Origin: Alphaproteobacteria bacterium
Lineage (GTDB): Bacteria; Pseudomonadota; Alphaproteobacteria; Rhodospirillales; WMHbin7
DNA length: 64,000 nucleotides
Assembly: GCA_015231795.1 (NCBI GenBank)
Contig: JADGAX010000001.1
Span: forward strand, 372,001-436,000
Direction of reading: 5' to 3'
The translations under genes and the position numbers were made by a program. Of the stretch, positions 15,810 to 23,928 are shown in pieces. The notes under the pieces were generated by a model. That model made no database searches and was not told the origin of the DNA. It saw nothing but the letters and a program-made list of their open reading frames with translations. Each line of letters opens with the position of its first letter. The first letter of the stretch is position 1.

Positions 15810-16507
15810 GCGAACAAATCGGACTTCTCACTTTTCTTGAACGCAGCGATGCCATAGCCCAAAGCGTGGCCTTGCTGCTGCTGCTGCTGTCGCTGGCCAG
15901 TTGGTGGGTGATCGCGGCCAGGATGCTGGCGCAACTGCGCCTCAACCGCTGCCTGGGGCGTATATTCACCAGCTTCTGGGCGGCATCGTCCCTGGATCAG
16001 GCGTTGGCCCAGATGCGAGACCAGGACAGCACAGGCCTGTTCTTCGGATTGGCCGAAACCGCGGCCAATGCCGCCGACATGCAGGCCAGACATCAGGAAC
16101 AAGGCATTGGATCGGGCGTTTCCAACAGCGAATTGCTGACCCGTGCCATGCGCAATTACATCGTCCATGCCCAGGCCAAGATCGAAAGCGGGCTTACCTT
16201 CCTGGCCTCGGTCGGCTCGACGGCGCCCTTCATCGGTCTGTTCGGAACGGTGTGGGGCATCTACCACGCCCTGGTCGGGCTGGCAGGAGCCACCCATGTG
16301 GTGCTGGACAAGGTGGCGGGGCCGGTCGGCGAGGCTTTGATCATGACGGCGGCGGGCCTGTTCGTAGCCATTCCCGCCGTGCTGGCCTACAACGCGCTCA
16401 ACCGCGCCAACCGGCTGATTCTGGCCCAATTGGACGGTTTCGCGCACGATCTGCACGCCTATCTGATGACCGGGGCGCGCATCAACACCTTGCCTAAGCG
16501 GAGCTGA
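15806..16507 (+). CDS. exbB: ExbB/TolQ-type proton channel subunit
   Basis: 233 residues with three membrane helices: one near residues 14-36 (VALLLLLLSLASWWVIAA), and two in the C-terminal half (GLTFLASVGSTAPFIGLFGTVWGIY and EALIMTAAGLFVAIPAVLAYNAL). The APFIGLFGTVWGI motif is diagnostic for the MotA/TolQ/ExbB family. It forms the inner-membrane motor with ExbD that energises TonB. The GTG start overlaps the previous stop (GTGA). Placement in a TonB operon favours ExbB over TolQ. Confidence 0.9.
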   Translation: MSEQIGLLTFLERSDAIAQSVALLLLLLSLASWWVIAARMLAQLRLNRCLGRIFTSFWAASSLDQALAQMRDQDSTGLFFGLAETAANAADMQARHQEQGIGSGVSNSELLTRAMRNYIVHAQAKIESGLTFLASVGSTAPFIGLFGTVWGIYHALVGLAGATHVVLDKVAGPVGEALIMTAAGLFVAIPAVLAYNALNRANRLILAQLDGFAHDLHAYLMTGARINTLPKRS

Positions 16508-16509
16508 CG

Positions 16510-16920
16510 ATGTCCTTCGGCGGTTTCAACGACAACAACAGCCAGCCCATGGCCGACATCAACACGACGCCGCTGGTCGACGTCATGTTGGTGTTGCTGG
16601 TGATTTTCATCATCACCGCCCCTTTGTTCAACGAGGCGGTACCCATCGACCTGCCCCAGACCAGCGCCAGCCGGATCGAGGAAAAGCCGACCGTGCTGCG
16701 CGTCTCCCTGGACAAGGAAGGACTGTTGTCAGTGGACAACGTCCCTATCGCCATTGAGGCGTTCGAAGCCCGCTGCCGCGAAATTTTGGCCAGCAACCCC
16801 AAGGCAGAAATGCATCTTCGGGCCGAACGGACAACGCTGTACGAACAGGTGGCCAAAATCATGGCCCTGGCCCAGAAGGCTGGGGTCGAAAAAATCGCCT
16901 TCGTCACCAATCCGGGATAG
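16510..16920 (+). CDS. exbD: ExbD/TolR-type motor subunit
   Basis: 136 residues: a short cytoplasmic tail ending ADINTTPLVDVMLVLLVIFI, in which the Asp of VDVML is the proton-carrying residue of the ExbD/TolR family, one membrane helix, and a periplasmic domain of about 90 residues. Starts two bases after exbB. Last gene of the TonB operon; its stop lies within a hairpin shared with the convergent glycosyltransferase gene. Confidence 0.9.
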   Translation: MSFGGFNDNNSQPMADINTTPLVDVMLVLLVIFIITAPLFNEAVPIDLPQTSASRIEEKPTVLRVSLDKEGLLSVDNVPIAIEAFEARCREILASNPKAEMHLRAERTTLYEQVAKIMALAQKAGVEKIAFVTNPG

Positions 16921-16934
16921 GTCTGGCCTATCCC
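16914..16934. terminator. Bidirectional hairpin between exbD and GT2 genes
   Basis: GGGATAGG (16914-16921) pairs with CCTATCCC (16927-16934) around a five-base loop. Both convergent stop codons fall inside it. There is no clear T-run on either side, so it may act as a weak terminator or mRNA end. Confidence 0.5.
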
Positions 16935-17851
16935 TGACCCGGCGCCGGATAGGACAGGTAGATCATGCGTTTGATCTCGCGCCGCCCACGGGTGACATTG
17001 TCCAGGATGAAGCCCGAAGCCAGCGACAGAAAGGCCAGGATCATGATGCTGGCCGACAGGATGGCGGTGGGAAAACGCGGCACCAATCCGGTTTCCAGAT
17101 AGGTCAGGATGACCGGCAGGGCCAGCAGCAAAGCCAGCACGGCCATCAAGGCCGACAGGCCGCCAAAGAAGAACAGCGGGCGCTCTTCCTTGGTCAGGCG
17201 GATGATCATCTTCAAGATACGCCAGCCATCGCGATAGGTGCTGAGTTTGCTGACCGATCCGGGCGGACGGGCGAAATAAGGCGTTTGCACCTCGGCCACC
17301 GGCATATTGAGACTGAGGGCATGCACAGCCAGTTCGGTTTCGGTTTCAAATCCGTGCGACAGCGCCGGGAAGGATTTTGCAAATCGGCGCGAAAAAACGC
17401 GATAGCCCGACAGCATGTCCTTGAAACGGTCGCCGAACAGCCAAGCCACCGTGCCGGTGATCAGATGGTTGCCGAATTGGTGCCCCGAGCGGAAGGCGCC
17501 CGCCTCTTCGGTATGCAGGCGCGTGCCCACGACCATATCAAGGTTTTCGTCCACCAGTTTTTGGATCATGGCAGGCGCGCTGGGCGCGTGATAAGTGGCG
17601 TCGCCATCGGCCATGACATAGATGTCGGCTTCGATGTCGGCGAACATGCGCCGCACCACATGGCCCTTGCCCTGCAAATTCTCGCTTTTCACGACAGCGC
17701 CCGCCGCCTTGGCGAATTCGATCGTGCGGTCCTTCGAATTGTTGTCATAGACGTAAACGATGGCGCCCGGCAGGGCCTTATGAAAATCCTCCACCGTTTT
17801 CGTGATGGCGGCTTCCTCGTTGTAGCAGGGAATCAGTACGGCGACGCGCAT
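16928..17851 (-). CDS. Family 2 glycosyltransferase (polyprenyl-phosphate sugar transferase type)
   Basis: About 307 residues. The N-terminal GT-A domain has AVLIPCYNEEAAITKTVEDF, VYDNNSKDRT and the metal-binding DXD-like YVMADGDATY; two C-terminal membrane helices (LFFFGGLSALMAVLALLLALP and FPTAILSASIMILAFLSLASG) resemble DPM1/GtrB-like enzymes that load sugars onto polyprenyl phosphate. ATG at 17851 follows GGAAGG and starts the first beta strand, so the 13 extra residues of the longest reading were dropped. It could supply the sugar carrier for GT39-type transferases such as the gene at 9028-10686 (inference). Confidence 0.85.
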   Translation of the reverse strand: MRVAVLIPCYNEEAAITKTVEDFHKALPGAIVYVYDNNSKDRTIEFAKAAGAVVKSENLQGKGHVVRRMFADIEADIYVMADGDATYHAPSAPAMIQKLVDENLDMVVGTRLHTEEAGAFRSGHQFGNHLITGTVAWLFGDRFKDMLSGYRVFSRRFAKSFPALSHGFETETELAVHALSLNMPVAEVQTPYFARPPGSVSKLSTYRDGWRILKMIIRLTKEERPLFFFGGLSALMAVLALLLALPVILTYLETGLVPRFPTAILSASIMILAFLSLASGFILDNVTRGRREIKRMIYLSYPAPGQG

Positions 17852-18048
17852 GAAAGCCTTCCATAAATCGTGTGGTTGCAATAAATACACCGTTAGTAGG
17901 CATGCCGCAACGCATCATGCGCTTGCCATCCAACATCTAATCAATTCATCAACAATATGTCTTTTTTAAGTTCGGCCAATCGCGGCTTTCCAGACGGCGG
18001 CCATACCGCTAGCATCCAGCCAACCGAATTCTGGAAAGACGCCGCTAA

Positions 18049-18459
18049 ATGAACCAAATCGAGTCCCTGCCCTTTCACGTCCTCATCATCGACGACCAGA
18101 AGTCGATGCGCAGCATCATTCGTCAGCTTTTGAACCAGGGGCGCATCAATCTGGTCAGCGAGGCGGAAAACGGCCAGCAGGCGCTCGATATGCTGATCGG
18201 CAAAAAAGTGGGGATTCCCGACGTCATTTTGTGCGATCTGTACATGGACAAGATGGACGGCATGCAGTTCGTCAATCACGTCCGGCGCGACCGCGACAGC
18301 GACTACCACCAGATTCCCGTGCTTCTTCTGACCGGGGAAAAGGACCCGTTCGTCCTTGACGTCGCCAAACAGGCGGGGGCTACAAAGGTTCTAAGCAAGC
18401 CGATCTCGTCGGAACGACTGATCAAGGAAATCACCACCGCCATCGGTTATGCGGGCTGA
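18049..18459 (+). CDS. Single-domain CheY-like response regulator
   Basis: 136 residues made only of a receiver domain: acidic pair in VLIIDDQKSMRSII, phosphoacceptor Asp in VILCDLYMDKMDG near residue 62, Thr in LLLTGEKD and Lys in VLSKPIS. No output domain, so it acts by protein contact or as a phosphate relay. ATG at 18049 sits after a 190-base gap that separates it from the divergent GT2 gene. No cognate kinase is adjacent. Convergent to nifW. Confidence 0.88.
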   Translation: MNQIESLPFHVLIIDDQKSMRSIIRQLLNQGRINLVSEAENGQQALDMLIGKKVGIPDVILCDLYMDKMDGMQFVNHVRRDRDSDYHQIPVLLLTGEKDPFVLDVAKQAGATKVLSKPISSERLIKEITTAIGYAG

Positions 18460-18461
18460 GG

Positions 18462-18800
18462 CTAACGCTTGACCGCCACCTGATCGAGGGCCACGAAGCC
18501 CCGGCCCGATCCTTGAACGCCGCCTGATCCACAACCGCCGCCCGAGAACACCTTGAATAGCTTGGCCTGCCTGGGATCGATGCCCGTGAAGACCTCGTAG
18601 GCCTCGGCCAGCAGGCGGCGCGCCAGGGGGCGGTTCATCTTTTCGCCCGCCAGTTCCGCCTTGGTCATCCGGATATTGAACTCCTTCAAGACATGCAGGC
18701 GGGCCACATTCAGGCGAGCCGGTTCGAAGGGAACGTCAAGTTCCTTGAAGAAATCCTCGGCGCTGGAAAGCCCCTTCAGATCAAGCGTGACATCACACAT
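18462..18800 (-). CDS. nifW: Nitrogenase-stabilising/protective protein NifW
   Basis: 112 residues. The N-terminal part carries the NifW pattern: LSSAEDFFKELDVPFEP followed by LNVARLHVLKEF. NifW binds the MoFe protein and is thought to protect it from oxygen. The C-terminal 25 residues are Gly-rich with GGGCGSGG. The ATG at 18800 was chosen because AGGAG lies eight bases upstream; a GTG at 18809 would overlap that site. It follows nifV by 11 bases and its ribosome site is built into the nifV stop (TAGGAG), so the two are co-transcribed. The structural nif genes are outside the window. Confidence 0.85.
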   Translation of the reverse strand: MCDVTLDLKGLSSAEDFFKELDVPFEPARLNVARLHVLKEFNIRMTKAELAGEKMNRPLARRLLAEAYEVFTGIDPRQAKLFKVFSGGGCGSGGVQGSGRGFVALDQVAVKR

Positions 18801-18811
18801 TTCGCGCACTC

Positions 18812-19999
18812 CTACGCAGTGAATCGGTTGACGGCGGCAAGATCGGCAAACTGGCTGGAAACGACGGGAATAGCGCTGGTATCCAACAAGAAACGCTCCA
18901 GATCACCCCTGGCTGGCGCATGTTTGGTCATGACGGCATGCCTGCGCACGCGCGACAGAATGGCCCTGGCCTGCGCCTCGCCCAGCGCCACGCCCAGTTC
19001 GGCATAGGCTTCGCGCACGGAAGCTAGGCCAGAATGTTTGCCCAGCACGAAACGATGTTCGCGCCCCACCAGATGCGGATCGATGCCCTGGTAAGTGGCG
19101 CGATTCTTCAACAGCCCTTGAACATGGATGCCCGCCTCGTGGGTGAAGACGGCCGAGCCGACGATGCTTTTGCTGGGCGGCACCGGGCGGCCGGAAGCCT
19201 CGGCCACCAATTGCGACACTTCCGGCAATTGATGCGTATCCACCTGACAATCGATTCCGTAAAGATGCGACAACGCCATCACCACTTCTTCCAGCGGCGC
19301 ATTGCCAGCCCGCTCGCCCAGCCCGTTGACCGTCGTGCTGACATGCGTGGCCCCGCCTTTCACGGCGGCCAGCGAATTGGCGTTGGCCAGTCCCAGATCG
19401 TCATGGGCGTGAATTTCCAACTCGAACGCCTCGCCCACGGCGGACCTTAGGGCGGCAAAGGCGTCTCTGGTGGCGAAAGGATCGAGAATGCCCAGCGTGT
19501 CGGCATAGCGAAAGCGCCTAGCACCCGCGTCGCGGGCGGCACAGGCGACCTCGGCCACGAAGGCGGGATCGGCCCTTGAAGCATCCTCGCCGCCGATGCT
19601 GACCTGCAAGCCGCGCGCGACGGCGCTGGCAATCAGACGAGTCATTTCCGCCAGCAACTGGGCGCGGCTTAGGTTCATCTTGGCTTTCAACTGGATGTCG
19701 GACACCGGCAAGGTCAGATGAACCGACGAAAGCCCCACCGCTTCGGCGGCCAGGATGTCTTCTTGCCTCAAACGGCACCAGCCGATCAGACGGGCCTTCA
19801 GGCCCGCGCCGACGATGGCCCGAATGCCCCGGCATTCTTCCTCGCCCATGGCGGGAATGCCGACTTCCAATTCCTGCACCCCGGCCTTGTCCAGCGCCCT
19901 GGCGATGGCCAGCTTCTCGGCAACGGTAAAGGCCACGCCGGCAGTCTGTTCGCCGTCGCGCAGGGTGGTGTCGTTAATGGCAATGCGCACTCCTGACAT
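18812..19999 (-). CDS. nifV: Homocitrate synthase NifV
   Basis: A 395-residue enzyme of the DRE-TIM metallolyase family that condenses acetyl-CoA and 2-oxoglutarate to homocitrate, the organic ligand of the nitrogenase FeMo cofactor. Visible marks are [17 protein letters not shown] at the start, [29 protein letters not shown] with metal-binding His residues, [17 protein letters not shown], and [11 protein letters not shown]. The nif context (IscA-like before, nifW after) separates it from 2-isopropylmalate synthase. ATG at 19999 follows a GGGAGGCGGCG stretch. Expected to be expressed only under nitrogen fixation from the sigma54-type site upstream of the IscA-like gene. Confidence 0.92.
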   Translation of the reverse strand: MSGVRIAINDTTLRDGEQTAGVAFTVAEKLAIARALDKAGVQELEVGIPAMGEEECRGIRAIVGAGLKARLIGWCRLRQEDILAAEAVGLSSVHLTLPVSDIQLKAKMNLSRAQLLAEMTRLIASAVARGLQVSIGGEDASRADPAFVAEVACAARDAGARRFRYADTLGILDPFATRDAFAALRSAVGEAFELEIHAHDDLGLANANSLAAVKGGATHVSTTVNGLGERAGNAPLEEVVMALSHLYGIDCQVDTHQLPEVSQLVAEASGRPVPPSKSIVGSAVFTHEAGIHVQGLLKNRATYQGIDPHLVGREHRFVLGKHSGLASVREAYAELGVALGEAQARAILSRVRRHAVMTKHAPARGDLERFLLDTSAIPVVSSQFADLAAVNRFTA

Positions 20000-20011
20000 C
20001 GCCGCCTCCCG

Positions 20012-20344
20012 TCAACCACAACTGAAAGACTGGCCGCAACCGCACTTGCCCTTGGCGTTGGGGTTTTCGAACACGAAACCGGCGCCCGCCAAATCCTCGA
20101 CGAAATCGACATTCACGCCATCCAGCATCGGCTGGCTGGTGGGATCGACGAAAACCCTGACATCGCCGAAACGGTAAATGCGATCGCCCGCCTGCGGCTG
20201 GTCGTCGATGCCCATGCTGTAGCGAAAACCCGAACAGCCGCCCGAAGCGACCATAATGCGCAGGCCGCCACTGGCCTCGCCCGCGCCGTCCAGCAGATGC
20301 TTGATCGCGCCAATGGCGCTATCGGTCAGAACCATCATAGGCAA
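20012..20344 (-). CDS. Nif-associated A-type Fe-S carrier (IscA/HesB-like)
   Basis: 110 residues of the A-type scaffold family with the three conserved cysteines: one in VASGGCSGFRY near residue 35 and CGC in GKCGCGQSFSCG at the C-terminus, with an extra final Cys. Such proteins hand Fe-S clusters to apo-proteins; this one probably serves nitrogenase assembly because nifV and nifW follow in the same direction. AGGAGG (20346-20351) precedes the start, which was taken at the first ATG after it. Twelve bases separate it from nifV. Confidence 0.9.
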   Translation of the reverse strand: MPMMVLTDSAIGAIKHLLDGAGEASGGLRIMVASGGCSGFRYSMGIDDQPQAGDRIYRFGDVRVFVDPTSQPMLDGVNVDFVEDLAGAGFVFENPNAKGKCGCGQSFSCG

Positions 20345-20376
20345 CCTCCTGTGGGTTACGTTCCTACCTTTCTCCT

Positions 20377-20393
20377 TTCAAGCCGCATGCCAA
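20377..20393 (-). promoter_or_regulatory. Sigma54 (-24/-12) promoter for the iscA-like/nifV/nifW group
   Basis: On the minus strand TTGGCATGCGGCTTGAA fits the consensus YTGGCACGRNNNTTGCW with correct GG-to-TG spacing and three mismatches. It lies about 33 bases before the first gene. No clear TGT-N10-ACA NifA site was found in the 140 bases further upstream, so activation by NifA is plausible but unproven. Confidence 0.6.
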
Positions 20394-20442
20394 CACCAAC
20401 CATATGATTTACAACGATTTAGCTGGGTGACGTCTTGAATGG

Positions 20443-20463
20443 AACCCGACAGGACGTCGGGTT
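20443..20463. other. Inverted repeat in the nif/PepSY divergent region
   Basis: AACCCGAC (20443-20450) and GTCGGGTT (20456-20463) form an eight-pair stem with a five-base loop. It lies between the nif promoter and the PepSY-kinase operon, 60 bases before the PepSY start. It could be an operator for the response regulator or an mRNA structure. Confidence 0.4.
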
Positions 20464-20522
20464 TCGGACAGGATCGACGTTTTTCACCCTGCGTTCAGCT
20501 TGGCCATGGATATAATCGGGCC

Positions 20523-20843
20523 ATGCAACCTTTGGCCTTGTTTCTATCCCTGTTGATTGCCGCCGCCCCCGGCGCCCTGGCTGATTCCATCAGCCAGGAC
20601 GAGGCGCGCGAAGCCGTGAAAAAGGGAGACATCCGCCCGCTTTCCGACGCCATCGCTAAAGCCGAATCGGCTTATCAGGGACATTTGCTGGACGCCGAGT
20701 TGGAGCGCGAAGACGGTAAATACGTTTATGAAATCAAGATGATGACCAAGGAAGGCTGGCGCAGGAAACTCTATCTTGATGCGCAAACGCTAGAGATTAT
20801 GAAGGAAAAGGCCAAGCCGCCCCACGACAAGAAGGGCAAATAG
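20523..20843 (+). CDS. Small periplasmic PepSY-domain protein
   Basis: 106 residues: a signal peptide (cleavage likely after GALA near residue 20) and one PepSY domain (ISQDEAREAVKKGDIRPLSDAI, YEIKMMTKEGWRRKLYLDAQT). Such proteins sit beside PhoP/QseB-type two-component genes and may modulate the sensor in the periplasm. ATG at 20523 begins the signal peptide; the longer reading from 20439 adds 28 residues without signal character. It ends two bases before the response regulator start. Confidence 0.8.
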   Translation: MQPLALFLSLLIAAAPGALADSISQDEAREAVKKGDIRPLSDAIAKAESAYQGHLLDAELEREDGKYVYEIKMMTKEGWRRKLYLDAQTLEIMKEKAKPPHDKKGK

Positions 20844-20845
20844 TC

Positions 20846-21517
20846 ATGCGCCTTTTGGTGATCGAAGACGACAAACGTCTGGCCGAACAGCTTAAGAACG
20901 CCCTGACCGAGGCGGGTTACGCGGTGGACCAAGCCTTCGATGGCGAGGAAGGCCATTTCCTGGGCGATACCGAACCTTACGACGCCATCGTGCTTGATCT
21001 TGGCTTGCCAAAAATGGACGGGGTTTCCGTCCTTAAGCAATGGCGCAAGGACGGCCGGACCATTCCCGTCCTGATCCTGACCGCCCGCGACGCCTGGAGC
21101 GAGAAGGTGGCCGGTTTCGATGCCGGGGCCGACGATTATCTGGCCAAACCCTTCCATATGCAGGAGTTGCTGGCCAGATTGCGGGCCTTGATCCGCCGCT
21201 CGGCGGGCCAGGCTTCACCGCTTTTGGAATGCGGGCCGCTGGCTTTCGACACCAGCAGCGGTACCTGCACGCTAGGCGGTCGCGACATTCCCCTGACCGC
21301 CCATGAATCGCGTATCATCGGCTATCTGTTGCATCACAGGGGCAAGATCGTGTCGCGCACCGAACTGACCGAACATGTCTACGCCCAGGATTTCGACAGG
21401 GATTCCAATACGATAGAGGTGTTCATCGGCCGCTTGCGCAAGAAGTTGGGCGAAGGGCTGATCCGCACCCACCGAGGCCAAGGCTATCGTCTGGCGGAGC
21501 CGGATGAACCTGCCTAA
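20846..21517 (+). CDS. OmpR-family response regulator (PhoP/QseB-like)
   Basis: 223 residues: receiver with MRLLVIEDDKRLAEQL, phosphoacceptor Asp in AIVLDLGLPKMDG near residue 51, Lys in YLAKPFHMQELLARL; then a winged-helix DNA-binding domain (LTAHESRIIGYLLHHRGKIV, VFIGRLRKKLG, IRTHRGQGYRL). It should bind direct repeats near its target promoters when phosphorylated by the kinase whose start overlaps its end by 14 bases. Confidence 0.92.
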   Translation: MRLLVIEDDKRLAEQLKNALTEAGYAVDQAFDGEEGHFLGDTEPYDAIVLDLGLPKMDGVSVLKQWRKDGRTIPVLILTARDAWSEKVAGFDAGADDYLAKPFHMQELLARLRALIRRSAGQASPLLECGPLAFDTSSGTCTLGGRDIPLTAHESRIIGYLLHHRGKIVSRTELTEHVYAQDFDRDSNTIEVFIGRLRKKLGEGLIRTHRGQGYRLAEPDEPA

Positions 21518-22850
21518 CCCGCCCACCGCCTCGATCCGCAAACGCCTTGTCCTGTTGTCGGGTCTGTGGCTGGCCGCCGCCTTGCTGGCGACCGGCCTTT
21601 TGCTGGTGCATCTGTTCAAAATCCACGCCGAGGAAGCCTTTGACGCCGAACTGTCCGGGCAGATCGAGGAACTGGCGGCGCTGGCCGACCTGAACATCGA
21701 AGGCCAAGCCGCTATCGACCGTCCCCCCGCCGATCCGCGCTATGGGCGGGCCTATTCGGGCTGGTACTGGCTTTTGCTGCAAGACGGCAAGGAAGCCGCC
21801 CGTTCCCGTTCGCTGTGGGATGGTGAATTGGTCTTGCCCGCCCCGCTGCCCGCCGAAGCCTTCAATCTGACCGGCCCCAGGGGCGAGGATCTACGCGCCC
21901 TGACAAGGTCCATTCGCCTGACGGAGACGTCGCCGCCCCTGGTCTTTCTGGCGGCAGGCCCCCAGCAACGCATCCATGCCGCCAGTTGGGATTTCGCGGG
22001 TCACATCGCCCTGACCTTCTTTCTGCTGGGTGGCGGCTTGATCGCCGCCATCCTGATTCAGGTGACATGGGGCTTAAAGCCCCTGCAACGGCTGCGTCAG
22101 TCCCTGGCCGAAATCCGGGTCGGCAAAAGACAGCATCTCGATGGAAGTTTTCCATATGAAATCAGCCCGCTAACTGACGGCATCAACGAATTACTCGACC
22201 ATAATGCAAAAACCGTCGAGCGGGCGCGCACCCATGCGGGCAATCTGGCTCATGCTTTGAAGACCCCTCTGGCGGCCCTGATGAACGAAGCCCACGCGAT
22301 GCCCGGCCCCGAGGGGGAGAGATTGCAAATCTTGGCCAGCGAAATGAACGCCAGCATCACCCACCATTTGAAGCGCGCCCGCATCGCGGCGGCCAAGGGT
22401 GTGCTGGGCAGCCGCACGGAACTGGCGGAAACGGCGTCGCGGCTGGTTCAGACCATCGGCAAACTGAAGGCCGGACGAAGCCTGAAGGCGACATTGGAAG
22501 GCGAGCGCGGCTTGTGGTTCCAGGGCGAGCGCCAGGACCTGGAAGAAATGCTAGGGGTGTTGATCGAAAACGCCTTCATCTGGGCGTCAACGCGGGTCAG
22601 GGTAACTTTGGGTCAGGCGGCGGAACAGATCAGCGTGACGATCGAGGATGACGGCCCCGGCATCCCCCAGGAACGCCAAGCCGAGATGCTTGAGCGCGGC
22701 AAGCGGCTGGACGAAAGCGTGCCCGGCAGCGGATTGGGCCTGTCCATCGCCCTGGATCTGGCCGAAGCCTATGGCGGCAAGCTGGAACTGGGCGTTTCGG
22801 AGCTGGGCGGACTTGCCGTGCGCCTGGAGCTTCCCAAAGCCCAATCTTGA
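21504..22850 (+). CDS. Sensor histidine kinase partner of the OmpR-type regulator (PhoQ-like layout)
   Basis: 448 residues: helix 1 (RLVLLSGLWLAAALLATGLLLVHL is split by a Leu-rich core), a periplasmic domain of about 120 residues, helix 2 (IALTFFLLGGGLIAAILIQV), HAMP-like linker, and kinase core. The phosphoacceptor His is in NLAHALKTPLAALMNEA; N box LIENAFIW, G1 DDGPGIPQERQ, G2 GSGLGLSIALDLAEAYGG. The HALKTPL box places it with PhoQ/QseC-type kinases. The periplasmic part could sense cations, peptides or the PepSY protein encoded two genes upstream; the ligand is not known. Confidence 0.9.
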   Translation: MNLPNPPTASIRKRLVLLSGLWLAAALLATGLLLVHLFKIHAEEAFDAELSGQIEELAALADLNIEGQAAIDRPPADPRYGRAYSGWYWLLLQDGKEAARSRSLWDGELVLPAPLPAEAFNLTGPRGEDLRALTRSIRLTETSPPLVFLAAGPQQRIHAASWDFAGHIALTFFLLGGGLIAAILIQVTWGLKPLQRLRQSLAEIRVGKRQHLDGSFPYEISPLTDGINELLDHNAKTVERARTHAGNLAHALKTPLAALMNEAHAMPGPEGERLQILASEMNASITHHLKRARIAAAKGVLGSRTELAETASRLVQTIGKLKAGRSLKATLEGERGLWFQGERQDLEEMLGVLIENAFIWASTRVRVTLGQAAEQISVTIEDDGPGIPQERQAEMLERGKRLDESVPGSGLGLSIALDLAEAYGGKLELGVSELGGLAVRLELPKAQS

Positions 22851-22914
22851 TCCCCTGTTGCCGTCTCCCATCTCTACTCCTATGCTGCGCCCCCGCATTT
22901 TGGAGTAGCCTTGC

Positions 22915-23868
22915 ATGACCGCGCCTCGCCACGACTGGACAACCAACGAAATCGAAACGCTGCTGGCGCTGCCTTTGCTCGAATTGGTGTCGAAGGCCCA
23001 CGAGATCGCCAAGGCCAATACCGACAACCAGGGCGTTCAACTGGCGGCTCTGATGAACATCAAGACCGGGGGCTGCGCCGAGGATTGCTCCTATTGCAGC
23101 CAGTCGGCCCATCACGAGGCCCTGGATATCACCCGCACGCCCTTAAGCCGTTTGGACGAGGTGGTGATGGCCGCCAAAGAGGCCAAAAAGCAAGGAACCG
23201 TCCGCTTTTGCATGGGCGTCGCCGGGCGAGAAGTGACCGATGGCCCTGAATTTGAAGCTGTTCTCGAAATGGTGCGCGCCGTTCGCGCCCAGGACATGGA
23301 ACCTTGCCTGACCATGGGCATGCTGAAACCGCGCCACGCCAAAGCGCTGAAGGCGGCGGGGCTGCAATCCTACAACCACAATATCGACACCAGCCCCGAA
23401 TATTACGGCCAGATCATCACCACCCGCACCCTGGAAGACCGGCTGGAAACCCTGGCCATCGTGCGCGAACAGGGCATCGATCTGTGCACCGGGGTCATCA
23501 TCGGCTTGGGCGAAAGCCTTGCCGACCGCGCTTCGGCGCTGCGCGTGCTGGCCAACATGAACCCGCACCCCGAAAGCGTGCCCATCAACGCCCTGGTCGC
23601 CATCGAAGGCACGCCGCTCGAAGAGCGCGAAGACGTCCCGCCGCTCGACTTCGTGCGCATGATCGCCACGGCAAGGATCGTCATGCCCCGCTCGCGCATC
23701 CGGCTTGCCGCCGGGCGCAGGCGCCTAAGCCCGGAGGCCCAGGCGCTTTGCTTCCTGGCCGGGGCCAACTCGATCTTCTACGGTGAGCGTCTTTTGACCA
23801 CGGACAATGCCGACCCTGACCAGGACCGCGCTTTCCTTAGGGAATTAGGGGTGCAGGTTCCAGCCTGA
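22915..23868 (+). CDS. bioB: Biotin synthase
   Basis: 317 residues. Radical-SAM enzyme that inserts sulfur into dethiobiotin. The CxxxCxxC cluster motif is CAEDCSYC near residue 47, followed by QSAHH; other BioB marks are YNHNIDTSPEYYG, GVIIGLGE and the Arg-bearing RIRLAAGRRRLSPE near the second cluster. Cys in RFCMGVAGR and CLTMG also match cluster ligands of the Fe2S2 site. No other bio genes are adjacent. It starts 64 bases after the kinase gene with TTGGAGTAGCC as a ribosome site. Confidence 0.95.
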   Translation: MTAPRHDWTTNEIETLLALPLLELVSKAHEIAKANTDNQGVQLAALMNIKTGGCAEDCSYCSQSAHHEALDITRTPLSRLDEVVMAAKEAKKQGTVRFCMGVAGREVTDGPEFEAVLEMVRAVRAQDMEPCLTMGMLKPRHAKALKAAGLQSYNHNIDTSPEYYGQIITTRTLEDRLETLAIVREQGIDLCTGVIIGLGESLADRASALRVLANMNPHPESVPINALVAIEGTPLEEREDVPPLDFVRMIATARIVMPRSRIRLAAGRRRLSPEAQALCFLAGANSIFYGERLLTTDNADPDQDRAFLRELGVQVPA

Positions 23869-23928
23869 GGGGGTTGCGGCTATCCTGCCCGCCCATTATG
23901 ATGCCGGACTTTTTCAAAGGGTTGACCG

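Noticed and set aside
16754-17866. Long open frame on the plus strand opposite the GT2 gene
   Set aside because: Shadow of the minus-strand glycosyltransferase; composition and codon use are non-coding and no domain is visible.
20394-20540. NifA upstream activator sequence
   Set aside because: No TGT-N10-ACA match found in the region before the sigma54-type site.
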